64,000 bases of DNA, from NCBI RefSeq assembly GCF_000746275.1, contig NZ_KN050828.1, positions 723,384 through 787,383 of the forward strand, read 5' to 3'. Below, in pieces: positions 1 through 9,029 of this stretch; the stretch's first letter is position 1; every line of letters starts with the position of its first letter. Source of the DNA: Thermopetrobacter sp. TC1 (GTDB lineage Bacteria > Pseudomonadota > Alphaproteobacteria > Rhizobiales > Aestuariivirgaceae). The translations under genes were made by a program, and so were the position numbers. Under the pieces are notes generated by a model. It did no database searches. It saw only the letters and a list, made by a program, of their open reading frames with translations, and was not told the origin of the DNA.

Positions 1-425
1 TTCACATGCAGGAACAGCAGGGGCGGCATGGCCCAGGTGATGCCAAGCAGAATGCCCTGAATGAGAATGGCGCGCACGTATCCTGCCGCGCAGGCGCGGG
101 ATGCACAGCGGCGGGCCGCCATGCGCCAGTGCAGCAAAATGAGCACGGACAGCAGGATGTTGACGCCCACCCAGATGAAGAGAATACGCCCGGGCAGGGC
201 CTTGTGTCCGACAAAAAGCAGAACCAGCGAAGCGGCGATATTGAGCAGCAAATTCCAGGGCGTCATGCGCATGATCGACTGCGCCTGCTGAATGCGCAGG
301 GCGCGTCGTTCGGAATCTGGCAGGCCGCTTCTGCCATCGATCAGCGAAGGTTCCGTCTCTTGCGGCTTGAGCCGCCGTGCGGATCCGGCCGGTCCGGATC
401 GGGTGTCCTGGTCGATCGGGGCCAT
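1..425 (-). CDS. N-terminal part of a membrane protein (possibly a sensor or signalling protein), cut by the window edge
   Basis: An open frame runs leftward from an ATG at 423-425 to the window edge without a stop, giving about 141 residues. A GGAGGG-like ribosome site precedes the ATG. The first 60 residues or so are polar and cytoplasmic-looking. Three hydrophobic stretches follow, starting near residues 64, 84 and 118 (for example NIAASLVLLFVG and VNILLSVLILLHW). This layout is common at the N-terminus of histidine kinases and GGDEF/EAL proteins, but no catalytic domain lies in the window, so the family is unknown. The gene is divergent from the QmcA-like gene, and the 265 bp between them should hold both promoters. 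Confidence 0.6.
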   Translation of the reverse strand, partial: MAPIDQDTRSGPAGSARRLKPQETEPSLIDGRSGLPDSERRALRIQQAQSIMRMTPWNLLLNIAASLVLLFVGHKALPGRILFIWVGVNILLSVLILLHWRMAARRCASRACAAGYVRAILIQGILLGITWAMPPLLFLHV

Positions 426-690
426 GGTCGCCCTCCGTTCCCTCCCCGCGCATTCATGCGGCCCTTGGCCGGAATGCGCTCCATTACGCCCCCGTCACGC
501 CAAGCAGAGACCGGCAAGCCTTAACGGAAGGGAAATCCCGGAAGGATTCCGTCTTTCAGGGTTTATCATTGCTTTCCGGGCGCAAGCATCAGGACAGAAC
601 GGCCTTTTTCTCGCCTTTTCGATGGTGATCCTTTATTTTCGGAGTGAATCGCGGCTGTATTGCCGCATCAGGACGGATGGGAGAGAAGGC

Positions 691-1701
691 ATGGTTATTC
701 AGGGCGCATCCATCGTCATCATCATTCTGCTGCTTTTGGTCCTGATCACGCTTTACAAGGGCATCGTGATCGTGCCGCAGGGCTACAATTATACGGTGGA
801 GCGGTTCGGAAAATACCTGAAAACCCTCCAGCCCGGCTTTCATGTGATCATTCCCTGGTTCGACCGCATATCCAACAAGGCGAACATGATGGAGCAGGTG
901 CTGGAGGTGCCGAGCCAGGAAGTGATTACCAAGGACAACGCCATGGTGCAGGTGGATGGCGTGGCCTTTTTCCAGATCATCGATGCCGCCCGCGCCACCT
1001 ATGAGGTGAACCGCCTCGAATATGCGATGATGAATCTGGTGATGACCAATATCCGCACGGTGGTCGGTTCCATGGATCTCGATCAGCTCCTCTCCCACCG
1101 TGACGAGATCAATGCACGGGTGCTTTCGGTGGTGGACGAGGCGGCCGGCCCCTGGGGCGTGAAGGTGACGCGCATTGAGATCAAGGACATTCTGCCGCCG
1201 CAGGATCTCGTGGATGCCATGGCGCAGCAGATGATCGCCGAGCGTGAGAAGCGCGCGGCCATCCTGCAGGCGGAAGGCGTGCGCCAGTCGCAGATCCTGA
1301 AGGCGGAAGGCGAGAAGGAAGCGAAAATCCTGAAGGCGGAAGGTGAGCGGGAGGCCGCCTATCGCGAAGCGGAGGCGCGGGAGCGTCTGGCGGAGGCGGA
1401 GGCCAATGCCACACGCATGGTGAGCCAGGCGATTGCCGAGGGTGATGTGCGCGCCATCAACTATTTCGTGGCCAACAATTACATGAAGGCGCTGGAACAA
1501 CTGGCAGCGGCCCCGAATCAGAAGGTGCTGATGATGCCGGTGGAGGCCTCTTCCGTGATCGGTTCGCTGGCCGGCATTGCGGAAATCGCCAAGGAAGCGC
1601 TGGGCAAGGAGGGCGCGGCCGCAGAAACACCATCATCGCCGGCCGCCGGCGGGGCGCGCTCCGGCCGCGGCAGCCCCATTCCGCCCACGGGAGGACGATA
1701 A
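691..1701 (+). CDS. qmcA: SPFH/Band 7 membrane protein, QmcA-like (stomatin family)
   Basis: A 336-residue protein with one N-terminal membrane helix (about residues 5-22), an SPFH/prohibitin domain (about 25-190, beginning KGIVIVPQGYNYTVERFGKY) and an alanine/glutamate-rich coiled coil. The coiled coil carries three tandem copies of an ILxAEGxxxxx unit near residues 190-225. The C-terminus is a Gly/Ser/Pro tail. This is the usual architecture of QmcA/stomatin proteins, which form large membrane rings and act with NfeD proteins in membrane quality control. The frame is open further upstream, but ATG 691 is preferred because the membrane helix starts there. An NfeD gene follows about 130 bp downstream, the typical partner. 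Confidence 0.9.
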   Translation: MVIQGASIVIIILLLLVLITLYKGIVIVPQGYNYTVERFGKYLKTLQPGFHVIIPWFDRISNKANMMEQVLEVPSQEVITKDNAMVQVDGVAFFQIIDAARATYEVNRLEYAMMNLVMTNIRTVVGSMDLDQLLSHRDEINARVLSVVDEAAGPWGVKVTRIEIKDILPPQDLVDAMAQQMIAEREKRAAILQAEGVRQSQILKAEGEKEAKILKAEGEREAAYREAEARERLAEAEANATRMVSQAIAEGDVRAINYFVANNYMKALEQLAAAPNQKVLMMPVEASSVIGSLAGIAEIAKEALGKEGAAAETPSSPAAGGARSGRGSPIPPTGGR

Positions 1702-1831
1702 GCCTTCAGGATTGATGCGGAGAGGCTGCCTCGAAGTCACGAAACCCGAGAAAGCCTGAAGGAGAAGGGCATTTCCGCCTGAAGCCACGCGTGACGTGCA
1801 CGCGCGCCGGGACGGGAACGGAGGACAGAAC

Positions 1832-2278
1832 ATGGCCGAGTTTCTGGATAACTACGGCTGGTTTTCCTTAGGAATGCTGCTGCTGATTGCCGAGGTGATC
1901 ATTCCCGGCATCTTTCTCATGTGGTTTGGGCTTGCCGCATTGTTCACCGGTGTGATCGACTGGCTCATTCCCGGCCTGTCCTGGCAGATTCAGGCCCTGG
2001 CCTTCGCCGTTCTGTCGGTGGGGCTGGTCTTTGGCGTGCGGCCCTATATCGGCCTTGAACTGAACAAGGAAACCGACCGGCCGGACCTGAACCGGCGGCT
2101 GTATTCTCTCATCGGAGAAGTAACGACACTTACTCGCCCCATTCAGAACGGTCATGGCGAGGTGAAGATCGGCGATACGCTCTGGCGGGTAACCGGGCCT
2201 GACCTGCCGAAGGGCACGCGGGTGAAGGTCGTGGGCGTGGATGAAAAACGCATGACGCTGAGCGTGGAACCGGCCTGA
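1832..2278 (+). CDS. nfeD: NfeD-family membrane protein (short form with C-terminal OB fold)
   Basis: A 148-residue protein. Residues about 8-75 form hydrophobic helices (WFSLGMLLLIAEVIIPGIFL, then two more). The C-terminal ~60 residues match the NfeD OB-fold pattern, with LIGEVTTL, GEVKIGDTLWRVTG and GTRVKVVGVD. Short NfeD proteins lack the serine-protease domain and work with SPFH partners such as the gene just upstream. ATG 1832 is preferred to upstream starts because GGAGG ends 8 bases before it. The gene converges on ubiB, and only 63 bp separate the two stops. Confidence 0.88.
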   Translation: MAEFLDNYGWFSLGMLLLIAEVIIPGIFLMWFGLAALFTGVIDWLIPGLSWQIQALAFAVLSVGLVFGVRPYIGLELNKETDRPDLNRRLYSLIGEVTTLTRPIQNGHGEVKIGDTLWRVTGPDLPKGTRVKVVGVDEKRMTLSVEPA

Positions 2279-2341
2279 GAATGGCCGAGTCTGAATAAAG
2301 GCATAAAGGCGATTTTTCGCGGATGGCACGGTTTGTGCCGT

Positions 2342-3889
2342 TCACGTCAGCCAAAGGCCGAGGGCGATGGCGATGAGGGCGGCGGCGGCGATCCACAGGG
2401 GTAGGGCCTGTTTCCAGTCACTGCCGCGGCGGGCGGCTTCTTCCTGTGCGCGGGCCATGTCGGCAAGGGCTTGTGCCGCTTTAGCGCCCTGATCGAGCAT
2501 CTCCGGCAGGCGCAAGAGAGCGCGGCCGGCGCCTGCGGCGTCGCGCGCGGCCTGTCCGGCGCGGCCGGCAGGGCCAAGGTGGGTCTCGATCCATTCCCGC
2601 ACCACCGGCTCGGCGGAGCGCCACAGATCCAGCCGCGGGTTGAGCGTGCGCGCAACGCCTTCCACCACCACCATGGTCTTCTGCATGAGCAGCAGCTGCG
2701 GCTGGGTGGCCATGTCGAAGCGCTCCGTGGTCTTGAACAGCTGGCCCAGGAGCTGGCCCATGGAAACCTCCTCGGCAGGGCGGCCGAGCGTGGGCTCGCC
2801 GATGGCGCGCAGGGCCTGGGCGAATTCGTCGATGTTATGGTGCGAGGGCACATAACCGGCTTCGAAATGCACCTCGGCATTGCGGCGATAATCGCGGGTG
2901 ATGAAGCAATAGAGAATTTCCGCCCACACCCGGCGCTCAAAGGGGGAGAGGCGGCCGGTTATGCCAAGATCCACGGCAACGAGGTTTCCGACATCATCCA
3001 CGAAGAGATTGCCCTGGTGCATGTCGGCGTGAAAGAAGCCGTCGCGCAGGGTCTGGCGCAGAAAGGACTGAATGACGGTATCGGCGAGACGCTCCAGATC
3101 ATGCCCCTTCCGCTGTAAGGCTTCGATATCGGAAAGTGGCGTGCCGTCGATCCACTCGGTAGTGAGCACGCGGCGGGATGTGCGCGTCCAGTCCACCTGC
3201 GGCAGGCGAAAGCCCGGATCATCACGGGTGTTCTCGGCCATTTCCGAAAGGGCGGCCGCCTCCATGCGCAGGTCCATCTCGTTGCGCACGGTGCGCTCCA
3301 TGGTCTGCACCACTTCCACCGGCTTCAGGCGCCGCGACGGGTGGTGCCATTTTTCAATGAGGCGGGCGGCGAAATAGAAATCGGCAAGATCACGGGCGAA
3401 ACGGCGCTCCACACCCGGGCGCAGGACCTTGACCGCCACCGCGCGCCCGTCGCTGGTGCGGCACTTGTGCACCTGAGCGATGGAGGCGGCGGCGACAGGC
3501 GGGCCGAATTCGGCAAACAGGGCCTCAACGGGACGGCCCAGCTCGCGGGCGACTTCTTCTTTCGCCTGTTCGGTGGGAAAGGGCGGCAGCTTATCCTGCA
3601 ACTCGGTGAGCTCCAGCGCCCGCTCCATGCCGACGATATCGGGACGCGTGGCCAGAAACTGGCCGAGCTTGATCCAGCTGGGGCCGAGATCGGCAAGCGC
3701 GGCGGAAAGTGGGGACAGCCCGCCCTTCTCCTTGCCGCGCGGCCGGCCGCCAATGCGGGCCAGACGCACGGCCAGACGTGCGATCAGGGGCGCTTCGGCA
3801 AGTTCGCTTTCAGGAATGACGCCCTCGTGACGGGCCAGCACGCGACCGGCCCGCGCCAGCCGCAGTATATGGCCCGGCGCACGCAGCAT
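2342..3889 (-). CDS. ubiB: UbiB/ABC1-family atypical kinase for ubiquinone biosynthesis
   Basis: A 515-residue protein of the UbiB/AarF/COQ8 family, needed for ubiquinone biosynthesis as an accessory ATPase/kinase-like protein at the inner membrane. Family signatures are present: the KxGQ motif (WIKLGQFLATRPD, about residue 73), the Ala-rich loop AAASIAQVHK (about 135), the AVKVLRPG lysine strand, and HADMHQGNLFV with AVDLGITG for the catalytic and metal-binding loops. Two C-terminal hydrophobic segments end the protein (LWIAAAALIAIALGLWLT). It starts 9 bp after the fur stop, so fur and ubiB are probably cotranscribed. In many alphaproteobacteria ubiB follows ubiE, which is not here. Confidence 0.93.
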   Translation of the reverse strand: MLRAPGHILRLARAGRVLARHEGVIPESELAEAPLIARLAVRLARIGGRPRGKEKGGLSPLSAALADLGPSWIKLGQFLATRPDIVGMERALELTELQDKLPPFPTEQAKEEVARELGRPVEALFAEFGPPVAAASIAQVHKCRTSDGRAVAVKVLRPGVERRFARDLADFYFAARLIEKWHHPSRRLKPVEVVQTMERTVRNEMDLRMEAAALSEMAENTRDDPGFRLPQVDWTRTSRRVLTTEWIDGTPLSDIEALQRKGHDLERLADTVIQSFLRQTLRDGFFHADMHQGNLFVDDVGNLVAVDLGITGRLSPFERRVWAEILYCFITRDYRRNAEVHFEAGYVPSHHNIDEFAQALRAIGEPTLGRPAEEVSMGQLLGQLFKTTERFDMATQPQLLLMQKTMVVVEGVARTLNPRLDLWRSAEPVVREWIETHLGPAGRAGQAARDAAGAGRALLRLPEMLDQGAKAAQALADMARAQEEAARRGSDWKQALPLWIAAAALIAIALGLWLT

Positions 3890-3898
3890 GGGAGACCG

Positions 3899-4351
3899 TC
3901 AGCTCTCATCGCTTGATGATTTGGGCGCGTCGGTTTTCTTCTCCGCCTCGCTCAGCTTGACGCCATAGAGCTCCAGACGGTGATCGACGAGCTTGTAGCC
4001 CAGCTCGCGCGCCACCTTTTCCTGCAGCGCCTCGATTTCCGGAGAACTGAACTCGATCACCTCGCCGGTGTTGAGATCGATGAGATGATCGTGATGCTCC
4101 TCGCTGACCGGCTCATAGCGGGCGCGCCCGTCGCCGAAGTCGTGACGTTCGAGGATGCCGGCATCTTCGAACAGCTTCACGGTGCGATAGACGGTGGCTA
4201 TGGAAATGCGCGGATCAATGGCGGCTGCGCGGCGATGCAGCTCCTCCACGTCCGGGTGATCGGTGGCTTCGGCGATGACGCGGGCAATGGTGCGCCGCTG
4301 CTCGGTCATCCGCATGCCTTTCTCGAGGCAGGCTTTCTCGATGCGGTTCAT
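3899..4351 (-). CDS. fur: Fur/Mur-type metal-responsive transcriptional repressor
   Basis: A 150-residue Fur-family regulator. The winged-helix domain covers about residues 1-85 (GMRMTEQRRTIARVI, then ISIATVYRTVKLFEDAGI as the recognition helix). The dimerisation domain carries the metal-site motif EEHHDHLIDLNTGEVIEF and ends LGYKLVDHRLELYGV. The close fit to alphaproteobacterial Fur, which in Rhizobiales acts as the manganese regulator Mur, makes Fur/Mur likelier than Irr or Zur. The HHDHLI(C) cysteine and CxxC zinc motifs are absent, as is usual in this subgroup. ATG 4351 is chosen because GAGAGGA precedes it. ubiB follows closely; upp lies upstream on the same strand. Confidence 0.88.
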   Translation of the reverse strand: MNRIEKACLEKGMRMTEQRRTIARVIAEATDHPDVEELHRRAAAIDPRISIATVYRTVKLFEDAGILERHDFGDGRARYEPVSEEHHDHLIDLNTGEVIEFSSPEIEALQEKVARELGYKLVDHRLELYGVKLSEAEKKTDAPKSSSDES

Positions 4352-4492
4352 GACATCCTCTCGCTCCCAGCGGGGACCGGCCCCCGTTTTCGAACCCGTT
4401 TTTAGAAGCTTTGCAGAAACAAGGCAATTCGCCGCTTCGCCGCGCACAACAGATGTGCGAGTGATCGGAGATGCCCGCCGCCGGCCGGGCGC

Positions 4493-5125
4493 TCACTTGG
4501 TGCCGTACATGCGATCGCCGGCATCGCCAAGGCCGGGCACGATATAGCCGTGATCATTGAGGCGTTCATCCACGGCGGCGGTGAAAATGGGCACATCGGG
4601 ATGGCGGCTCTGCAGATTGGAGATGCCTTCCGGCGCGGCGAGCAGGCACATGAAGCGAATGTCGCGGGCGCCGGCTTCCTTCAGCCGGTCAATGGCGAAA
4701 CAGACGGAGTTGCCCGTGGCCAGCATGGGATCGACAACCACGGAGGTGCGCTCCGGCATGCCCTCCGGCAGCTTCTTGTAATATTCCACCGGGCGCAGAG
4801 TTTCGGGATCGCGATAGAGGCCGATGAAGCCGACACGGGCGGAGGGGACGAGATCCAGCATGCCCTCAAGCAGACCATTGCCCGCGCGCAGGATGGAAAC
4901 GAGCACCAGCTTCTTGCCCTTGAGGATGGGGGCATCCATCGGAGCCAGCGGCGTTTCGATATGGCGGGTGGTGAGCGGCAGATCGTGCAGGGCCTCATAG
5001 CCGAGAAGCAGCGAAATCTCGCGCAATAGCTGACGGAACACGGCCGATGGCGTGTTCTTGTCGCGCATCAGGGTCAGTTTGTGCTGGATGAGCGGGTGGT
5101 CGACGATGGTCACCTCGGCGGACAT
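4493..5125 (-). CDS. upp: Uracil phosphoribosyltransferase
   Basis: A 210-residue enzyme that converts uracil and PRPP to UMP in pyrimidine salvage. It has the PRPP-binding loop [13 protein letters not shown] (about residue 130), the [13 protein letters not shown] segment and the uracil-binding C-terminus [19 protein letters not shown], all at the expected spacing and length. The frame stays open upstream, but ATG 5125 has GAGGAG 7 bases before it and matches the normal family start. It is divergent from the uracil permease gene, so uptake and salvage of uracil share one 295-bp intergenic control region. Confidence 0.97.
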   Translation of the reverse strand: MSAEVTIVDHPLIQHKLTLMRDKNTPSAVFRQLLREISLLLGYEALHDLPLTTRHIETPLAPMDAPILKGKKLVLVSILRAGNGLLEGMLDLVPSARVGFIGLYRDPETLRPVEYYKKLPEGMPERTSVVVDPMLATGNSVCFAIDRLKEAGARDIRFMCLLAAPEGISNLQSRHPDVPIFTAAVDERLNDHGYIVPGLGDAGDRMYGTK

Positions 5126-5420
5126 CTCCGTTCTCCTCGGGCTGTGGCCGGGAGGCGGAAAGTCCATCCCGGCCCATGATCCTGGGTGCCCAGAAGATAG
5201 GGCCGATTGCGGCATCCGGGCCAGTGTCGCCGGATCGCTTGTCCACAGGTGCGAAAAACCGGCCAATTCTTTGGATAACGCCGCAAGCCCGCTTGCCATC
5301 GTTCAATGCCGCCGCATAGGCTGCCCGCAAGCCGCCGGTGCGCAAGGCGGGCGCGGACAAGCGCGCCCGGACTAGAGGGAGGCGCCCGGCGCCGGGGGAG
5401 CGGTACGAGGGGAGGAGATC

Positions 5421-6725
5421 ATGAAACTCGACTTGTCGACGCCGCAATACCACTTTCACATCAGCCAGTGGTTCGTCGGCGCGCAGATGCTGTTCGTCGC
5501 TTTCGGCGCGCTGGTGCTCGTGCCCCTGCTGACAGGGCTGGATCCCAACGTGGCGCTGTTTACCGCCGGGCTTGGCACGCTCATCTTTCAGCTCGTCACC
5601 CGCGGCAAGGTGCCGGTTTTTCTCGGCTCGTCCTTTGCCTTCATCGCTCCGATCATCGCTGCCAAGGAGCAATGGGGCATGGCCGCAACACTTGGCGGTC
5701 TGGCCGCGGCGGGTCTGGTCTATGTGGTGATCAGCTTTCTCGTGCGGATCAAGGGCAGCGCCTGGCTTGAGCATTATCTGCCGCCGGTGCTGACAGGACC
5801 GATCATCATGGTCATCGGCCTCATCCTGGCGCCGGTGGCGGTCAACCTCGCCCTGGGCAAGACGGGCGACGGCACGGGCAAGCTCTTCGATCAGGGGCCG
5901 GCCATTGCCCTGGCGGCCATTTCTCTGGGCACAACGGTGCTGCTCGCCATCAAGGGCAAGGGGCTGTTGCGGGTGGTGCCCATTCTTGGCGGTGCCGCGG
6001 TGGGCTATGTGGCGGCGATCATCATGACCCAGGCAGGCATAGCCAATCTTGTGGACTTCTCGCCCATTTCCAAGGCGGCGCTCGTCTCCGTGCCCGCTTT
6101 CGTCTTTCCGGAATTCCGCCTGGAGCCGATCCTGTTCATGCTGCCGGTGGCGCTGGCGCCGGCAATTGAGCATTTCGGCGACATCATCGCCATCAGCAAC
6201 GTGACGGGCAAGGACTATCTGAAGGACCCCGGCGTGGAAAACACCATGCTCGGCGATGGTCTGGCCACTTCGGCCGCGGCCCTTCTGGGTGGTCCGCCCA
6301 ATACCACCTATTCGGAGGTCACAGGCGCAGTGACGCTGACCAAGGCCTTCAACCCCGCCATCATGACCTGGGCGGCGCTGTGGGCGATTGCGCTTTCCTT
6401 CGTGGGCAAGCTGGGCGCGGTGCTGCAAACCATTCCGACACCGGTGATGGGCGGCATTCTCATGCTGCTGTTCGGCGCGATTACCGTGGTTGGCATCAAC
6501 ACGCTGGTGCGGGCACAGGAGGATCTCACCAAGCCGCGCAATCTCGCCATTGTCGCGCTCATTCTCGTGGTCGGCATCGGCAATCTGAAGCTCTCGGTGG
6601 GCAGCTTCGCCCTCGGGGGCATTGGCCTTGCCGCCCTGGTCGGCCTGGCCCTGCATCTGCTGCTGCCCGGGCGGCGGCGCTGGAGCGAGGTGAAGGCCGA
6701 ACTTGAAGAAAAGGGAGAGGCCTGA
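5421..6725 (+). CDS. uraA: Uracil permease (NCS2 nucleobase:proton symporter)
   Basis: A 434-residue polytopic membrane protein of the NCS2/UraA family with about 14 hydrophobic segments. Family features include QMLFVAFGALVLVPLLTGLD near the N-terminus, the VFLGSSFAFIAPI segment, the catalytic EHFGDI motif (about residue 250) and GGPPNTTYSEVTGA (about 290). The EHFGDI and NTTYSE motifs match uracil-type rather than xanthine-type members. A GGGGAGG ribosome site precedes ATG 5421. The divergent upp supports uracil as the substrate. A rho-independent terminator lies about 50 bp after the stop. Confidence 0.93.
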   Translation: MKLDLSTPQYHFHISQWFVGAQMLFVAFGALVLVPLLTGLDPNVALFTAGLGTLIFQLVTRGKVPVFLGSSFAFIAPIIAAKEQWGMAATLGGLAAAGLVYVVISFLVRIKGSAWLEHYLPPVLTGPIIMVIGLILAPVAVNLALGKTGDGTGKLFDQGPAIALAAISLGTTVLLAIKGKGLLRVVPILGGAAVGYVAAIIMTQAGIANLVDFSPISKAALVSVPAFVFPEFRLEPILFMLPVALAPAIEHFGDIIAISNVTGKDYLKDPGVENTMLGDGLATSAAALLGGPPNTTYSEVTGAVTLTKAFNPAIMTWAALWAIALSFVGKLGAVLQTIPTPVMGGILMLLFGAITVVGINTLVRAQEDLTKPRNLAIVALILVVGIGNLKLSVGSFALGGIGLAALVGLALHLLLPGRRRWSEVKAELEEKGEA

Positions 6726-6773
6726 GCGCCCGTTTGCGCCCAAAGGGCTCTGCCATCCATCCCGAAAACGACG

Positions 6774-6808
6774 CCCGCGCCAGATCTTCAGGCGCGGGTG
6801 TTCTTTTT
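6774..6808 (+). terminator. Rho-independent terminator after uraA
   Basis: A perfect 8-bp GC stem (cccgcgcc at 6774-6781 with ggcgcggg at 6791-6798) and a 9-base loop, followed by a T-rich run (6799-6808). It lies 48 bp beyond the uraA stop and upstream of the separate UDP-sugar dehydrogenase gene. Confidence 0.8.
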
Positions 6809-6957
6809 CACCCCGGAGAGTGTGGGCGCGGCATGAGGAAACAGGTGCGGAATCATTGCCTGCGGAACGCGATTGGTCTATGGCCGTCAACGACTCATGC
6901 GCCATGCGGGCTTTTCACGCCCGTCATCAGCTTTGACATCCGTTCGGGACGCGTTTC

Positions 6958-8271
6958 ATGAATTACAAGACTTCCCTGATTGCGAAACTGAAGGAAAAGC
7001 GTGCGCGGATCGGCATTCTCGGCATGGGCTATGTCGGCCTGCCGCTGGCCCTCGCCTATGTGGAGGAGGGCTTTGACGTTCTCGGTTTCGACATCGATGC
7101 CAAGAAGGTGGCGGCGTTGAACGCCGGGGAAAGCTACATTCGTCATATCGGCACCGACCGCGTGAAAAGGGCGGCGGATTCAGGCCGGCTGACCGCCACG
7201 GACGATTTTTCGCGGGCGCAGGAGGCCGATGCCCTGATCCTGTGCGTGCCCACGCCTCTGGATGTGCATCGCGAGCCGGATCTCAGCTTTGTCACCAGCA
7301 CGCTTGAGGCCATCCTGCCCCATCTGCGGCCCGGTCAGGTGGTGTCGCTGGAGAGCACGACCTGGCCCGGAACCACGGAAGAGGTGATCCGGCCGCCGAT
7401 CGAGGCGCGGGGGCTGCACGTGGGCGAGGAGATCTTTGTCGTCTATTCGCCCGAGCGCGAGGATCCGGGCAACCCGCGTTTTGGCACGCGAGATATCCCC
7501 AAGGTTCTGGGCGGGTCCACGCCGGCGTGCCGGGATGTGGGCATTGCGCTTTATGAACAGGTGGTGGTGGAGGTGGTGCCGGTCAGCTCCACGCAGGCGG
7601 CGGAGATGACCAAGCTGCTCGAAAATATCCATCGCGCGGTCAACATCGGCCTTGTCAACGAGATGAAGATCGTGGCCGACCGCATGGGGCTGGACATTCA
7701 CGAGATCATTCGCGCAGCGGCCACGAAACCTTTCGGCTTCGTGCCCTACTGGCCGGGGCCGGGGCTGGGCGGACACTGCATTCCCATCGATCCGTTCTAT
7801 CTGACCTGGAAGGCGCGGGAATACGGCGTGCACACCCGCTTCATCGAGCTTGCGGGCGAGATCAACTCCTCAATGCCGGATTTCGTCATATCCAAGGTCA
7901 TGCTGGCCCTGAACGAACGGGGCCGGGCAGTCAACGGCGCGCGCATTCTCGTTCTCGGCATCGCTTATAAGAAGAATGTGGATGACATGCGCGAATCTCC
8001 TTCCGTCGTTCTCATGCAGAAGCTGATGGAGCTTGGCGCAAGGGTCGATTACAGCGATCCGCACGTGCCGGTGTTTCCGCCGCTGCGGCGCGCGCATTTC
8101 GACCTCAAGAGCGTGCCGTTAACGCCGGACAGCGTGCGCAGCTATGATTGCCTGCTGCTGGCGACGGATCATGACGCTTTCGATTATGACATGATCCTTG
8201 AGAACGCCGCCCTGATCGTGGACACGCGCGGACGATACCCGGGCCGGCATGACAATGTGGTGAAGGCCTGA
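6958..8271 (+). CDS. UDP-GlcNAc/UDP-sugar 6-dehydrogenase (WbpA/TviB type)
   Basis: A 437-residue nucleotide-sugar dehydrogenase that makes a UDP-uronic acid for surface polysaccharide. The NAD-binding Rossmann motif is [20 protein letters not shown] (about residue 19). The central domain has the catalytic-cysteine motif [17 protein letters not shown] (about 262-278), and the C-terminal UDP-binding domain includes [25 protein letters not shown] and the overall length fit the UDP-N-acetylhexosamine dehydrogenase subgroup better than UDP-glucose dehydrogenase, but the substrate is not certain. No other polysaccharide gene is adjacent; a flippase and a GNAT gene lie 52 kb away. Confidence 0.9.
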   Translation: MNYKTSLIAKLKEKRARIGILGMGYVGLPLALAYVEEGFDVLGFDIDAKKVAALNAGESYIRHIGTDRVKRAADSGRLTATDDFSRAQEADALILCVPTPLDVHREPDLSFVTSTLEAILPHLRPGQVVSLESTTWPGTTEEVIRPPIEARGLHVGEEIFVVYSPEREDPGNPRFGTRDIPKVLGGSTPACRDVGIALYEQVVVEVVPVSSTQAAEMTKLLENIHRAVNIGLVNEMKIVADRMGLDIHEIIRAAATKPFGFVPYWPGPGLGGHCIPIDPFYLTWKAREYGVHTRFIELAGEINSSMPDFVISKVMLALNERGRAVNGARILVLGIAYKKNVDDMRESPSVVLMQKLMELGARVDYSDPHVPVFPPLRRAHFDLKSVPLTPDSVRSYDCLLLATDHDAFDYDMILENAALIVDTRGRYPGRHDNVVKA

Positions 8272-8377
8272 GTGTCCAACCGGTCATTCGCAAAACCGCC
8301 CCGCACCCCCGCCCAAGCACCCCGTTTGGTGCATAATATCGGGTGGCCCAAGCGAGGGCGCGGGGCGGTGGGTGGTG

Positions 8378-8405
8378 CGAAAATTCGCCTTCAGGTGAAT
8401 TTTCG
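8378..8405. terminator. Hairpin between convergent genes (likely bidirectional terminator)
   Basis: A 12-bp stem (8378-8389 with 8394-8405, one G-U pair) around a TTCA loop. It sits in the 170-bp gap between the convergent sugar-dehydrogenase and ybgC genes. The A-rich and T-rich outer part of the stem could serve as a terminator in both directions. Confidence 0.6.
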
Positions 8406-8441
8406 TTTGGATTCTGAAAGATTTGCTGCTGCCGCGCGGTG

Positions 8442-8957
8442 TCAATATTCCGGCCACAGCAGGGCGGAAAGGGCGCTGCGCATCGGTTCGGGCAGGCGGC
8501 GCGGGCGGCCCTTGTCGTCCACCAGCACGGCGGTGACACGGGCGGTGAACAACAGGGCGTCATCGGCCGCGCGCAGGATTCGCTGCGCGAGCTCGAAGCG
8601 GGCGCCGCGGTATTCGATCAGGCGGGTGCGCACTTCCAGCACATCGTCGATGATGGCGGGTTTGAGCCAGTCGCATTCCATGCGGCGCACAACGAAGCCG
8701 GAGCGGCCGCCGGTCTCGCCCCAGTGCAGGGCGTGATGATGGATGTTGGCGAAACGCAGGAAATCGGAGCGGCCGCGCTCGCAGAACTTCAGATAATTGG
8801 CGTGATAAACGAAGCCGGAAAAATCCGTGTCCTCGTAATAGACGCGCACGGCCAGCACATGTTCGCGCCCCTCCATGCGGCCGGCCAGATGCGGCCAGCG
8901 CTGCGGCGCCGGCGGGGCAGAGCGCATCTCGGCCGTTTTTCTGTCATTTTCACTCAT
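8442..8957 (-). CDS. ybgC: YbgC-type acyl-CoA thioesterase (hot-dog fold)
   Basis: A 171-residue 4-hydroxybenzoyl-CoA thioesterase-family protein. The catalytic motif YYEDTDFSGFVYHANYLKFCERGR (about residues 40-63) contains the conserved Asp, and VRRMECDWLKPA follows as expected. YbgC proteins hydrolyse acyl-CoA and are linked to the Tol-Pal envelope system. ATG 8957 is preferred over an upstream TTG because AGGA lies ahead of it. ruvB is directly upstream on the same strand, matching the common ruvB-ybgC-tolQRAB arrangement, but no tol gene follows here. Confidence 0.9.
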   Translation of the reverse strand: MSENDRKTAEMRSAPPAPQRWPHLAGRMEGREHVLAVRVYYEDTDFSGFVYHANYLKFCERGRSDFLRFANIHHHALHWGETGGRSGFVVRRMECDWLKPAIIDDVLEVRTRLIEYRGARFELAQRILRAADDALLFTARVTAVLVDDKGRPRRLPEPMRSALSALLWPEY

Positions 8958-9029
8958 GGCTGGATCCTGCACATGGCTGATCAAGCGTTTGGCGGACGTT
9001 GATGTGGAAACGGATGCGTTTTCGTCCCC

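Noticed and set aside
4995-6905. A 636-codon minus-strand open frame opposite uraA
   Set aside because: It has low-complexity His/Gln/Arg composition and is fully antisense to a clear UraA permease gene; no ribosome site or family pattern.
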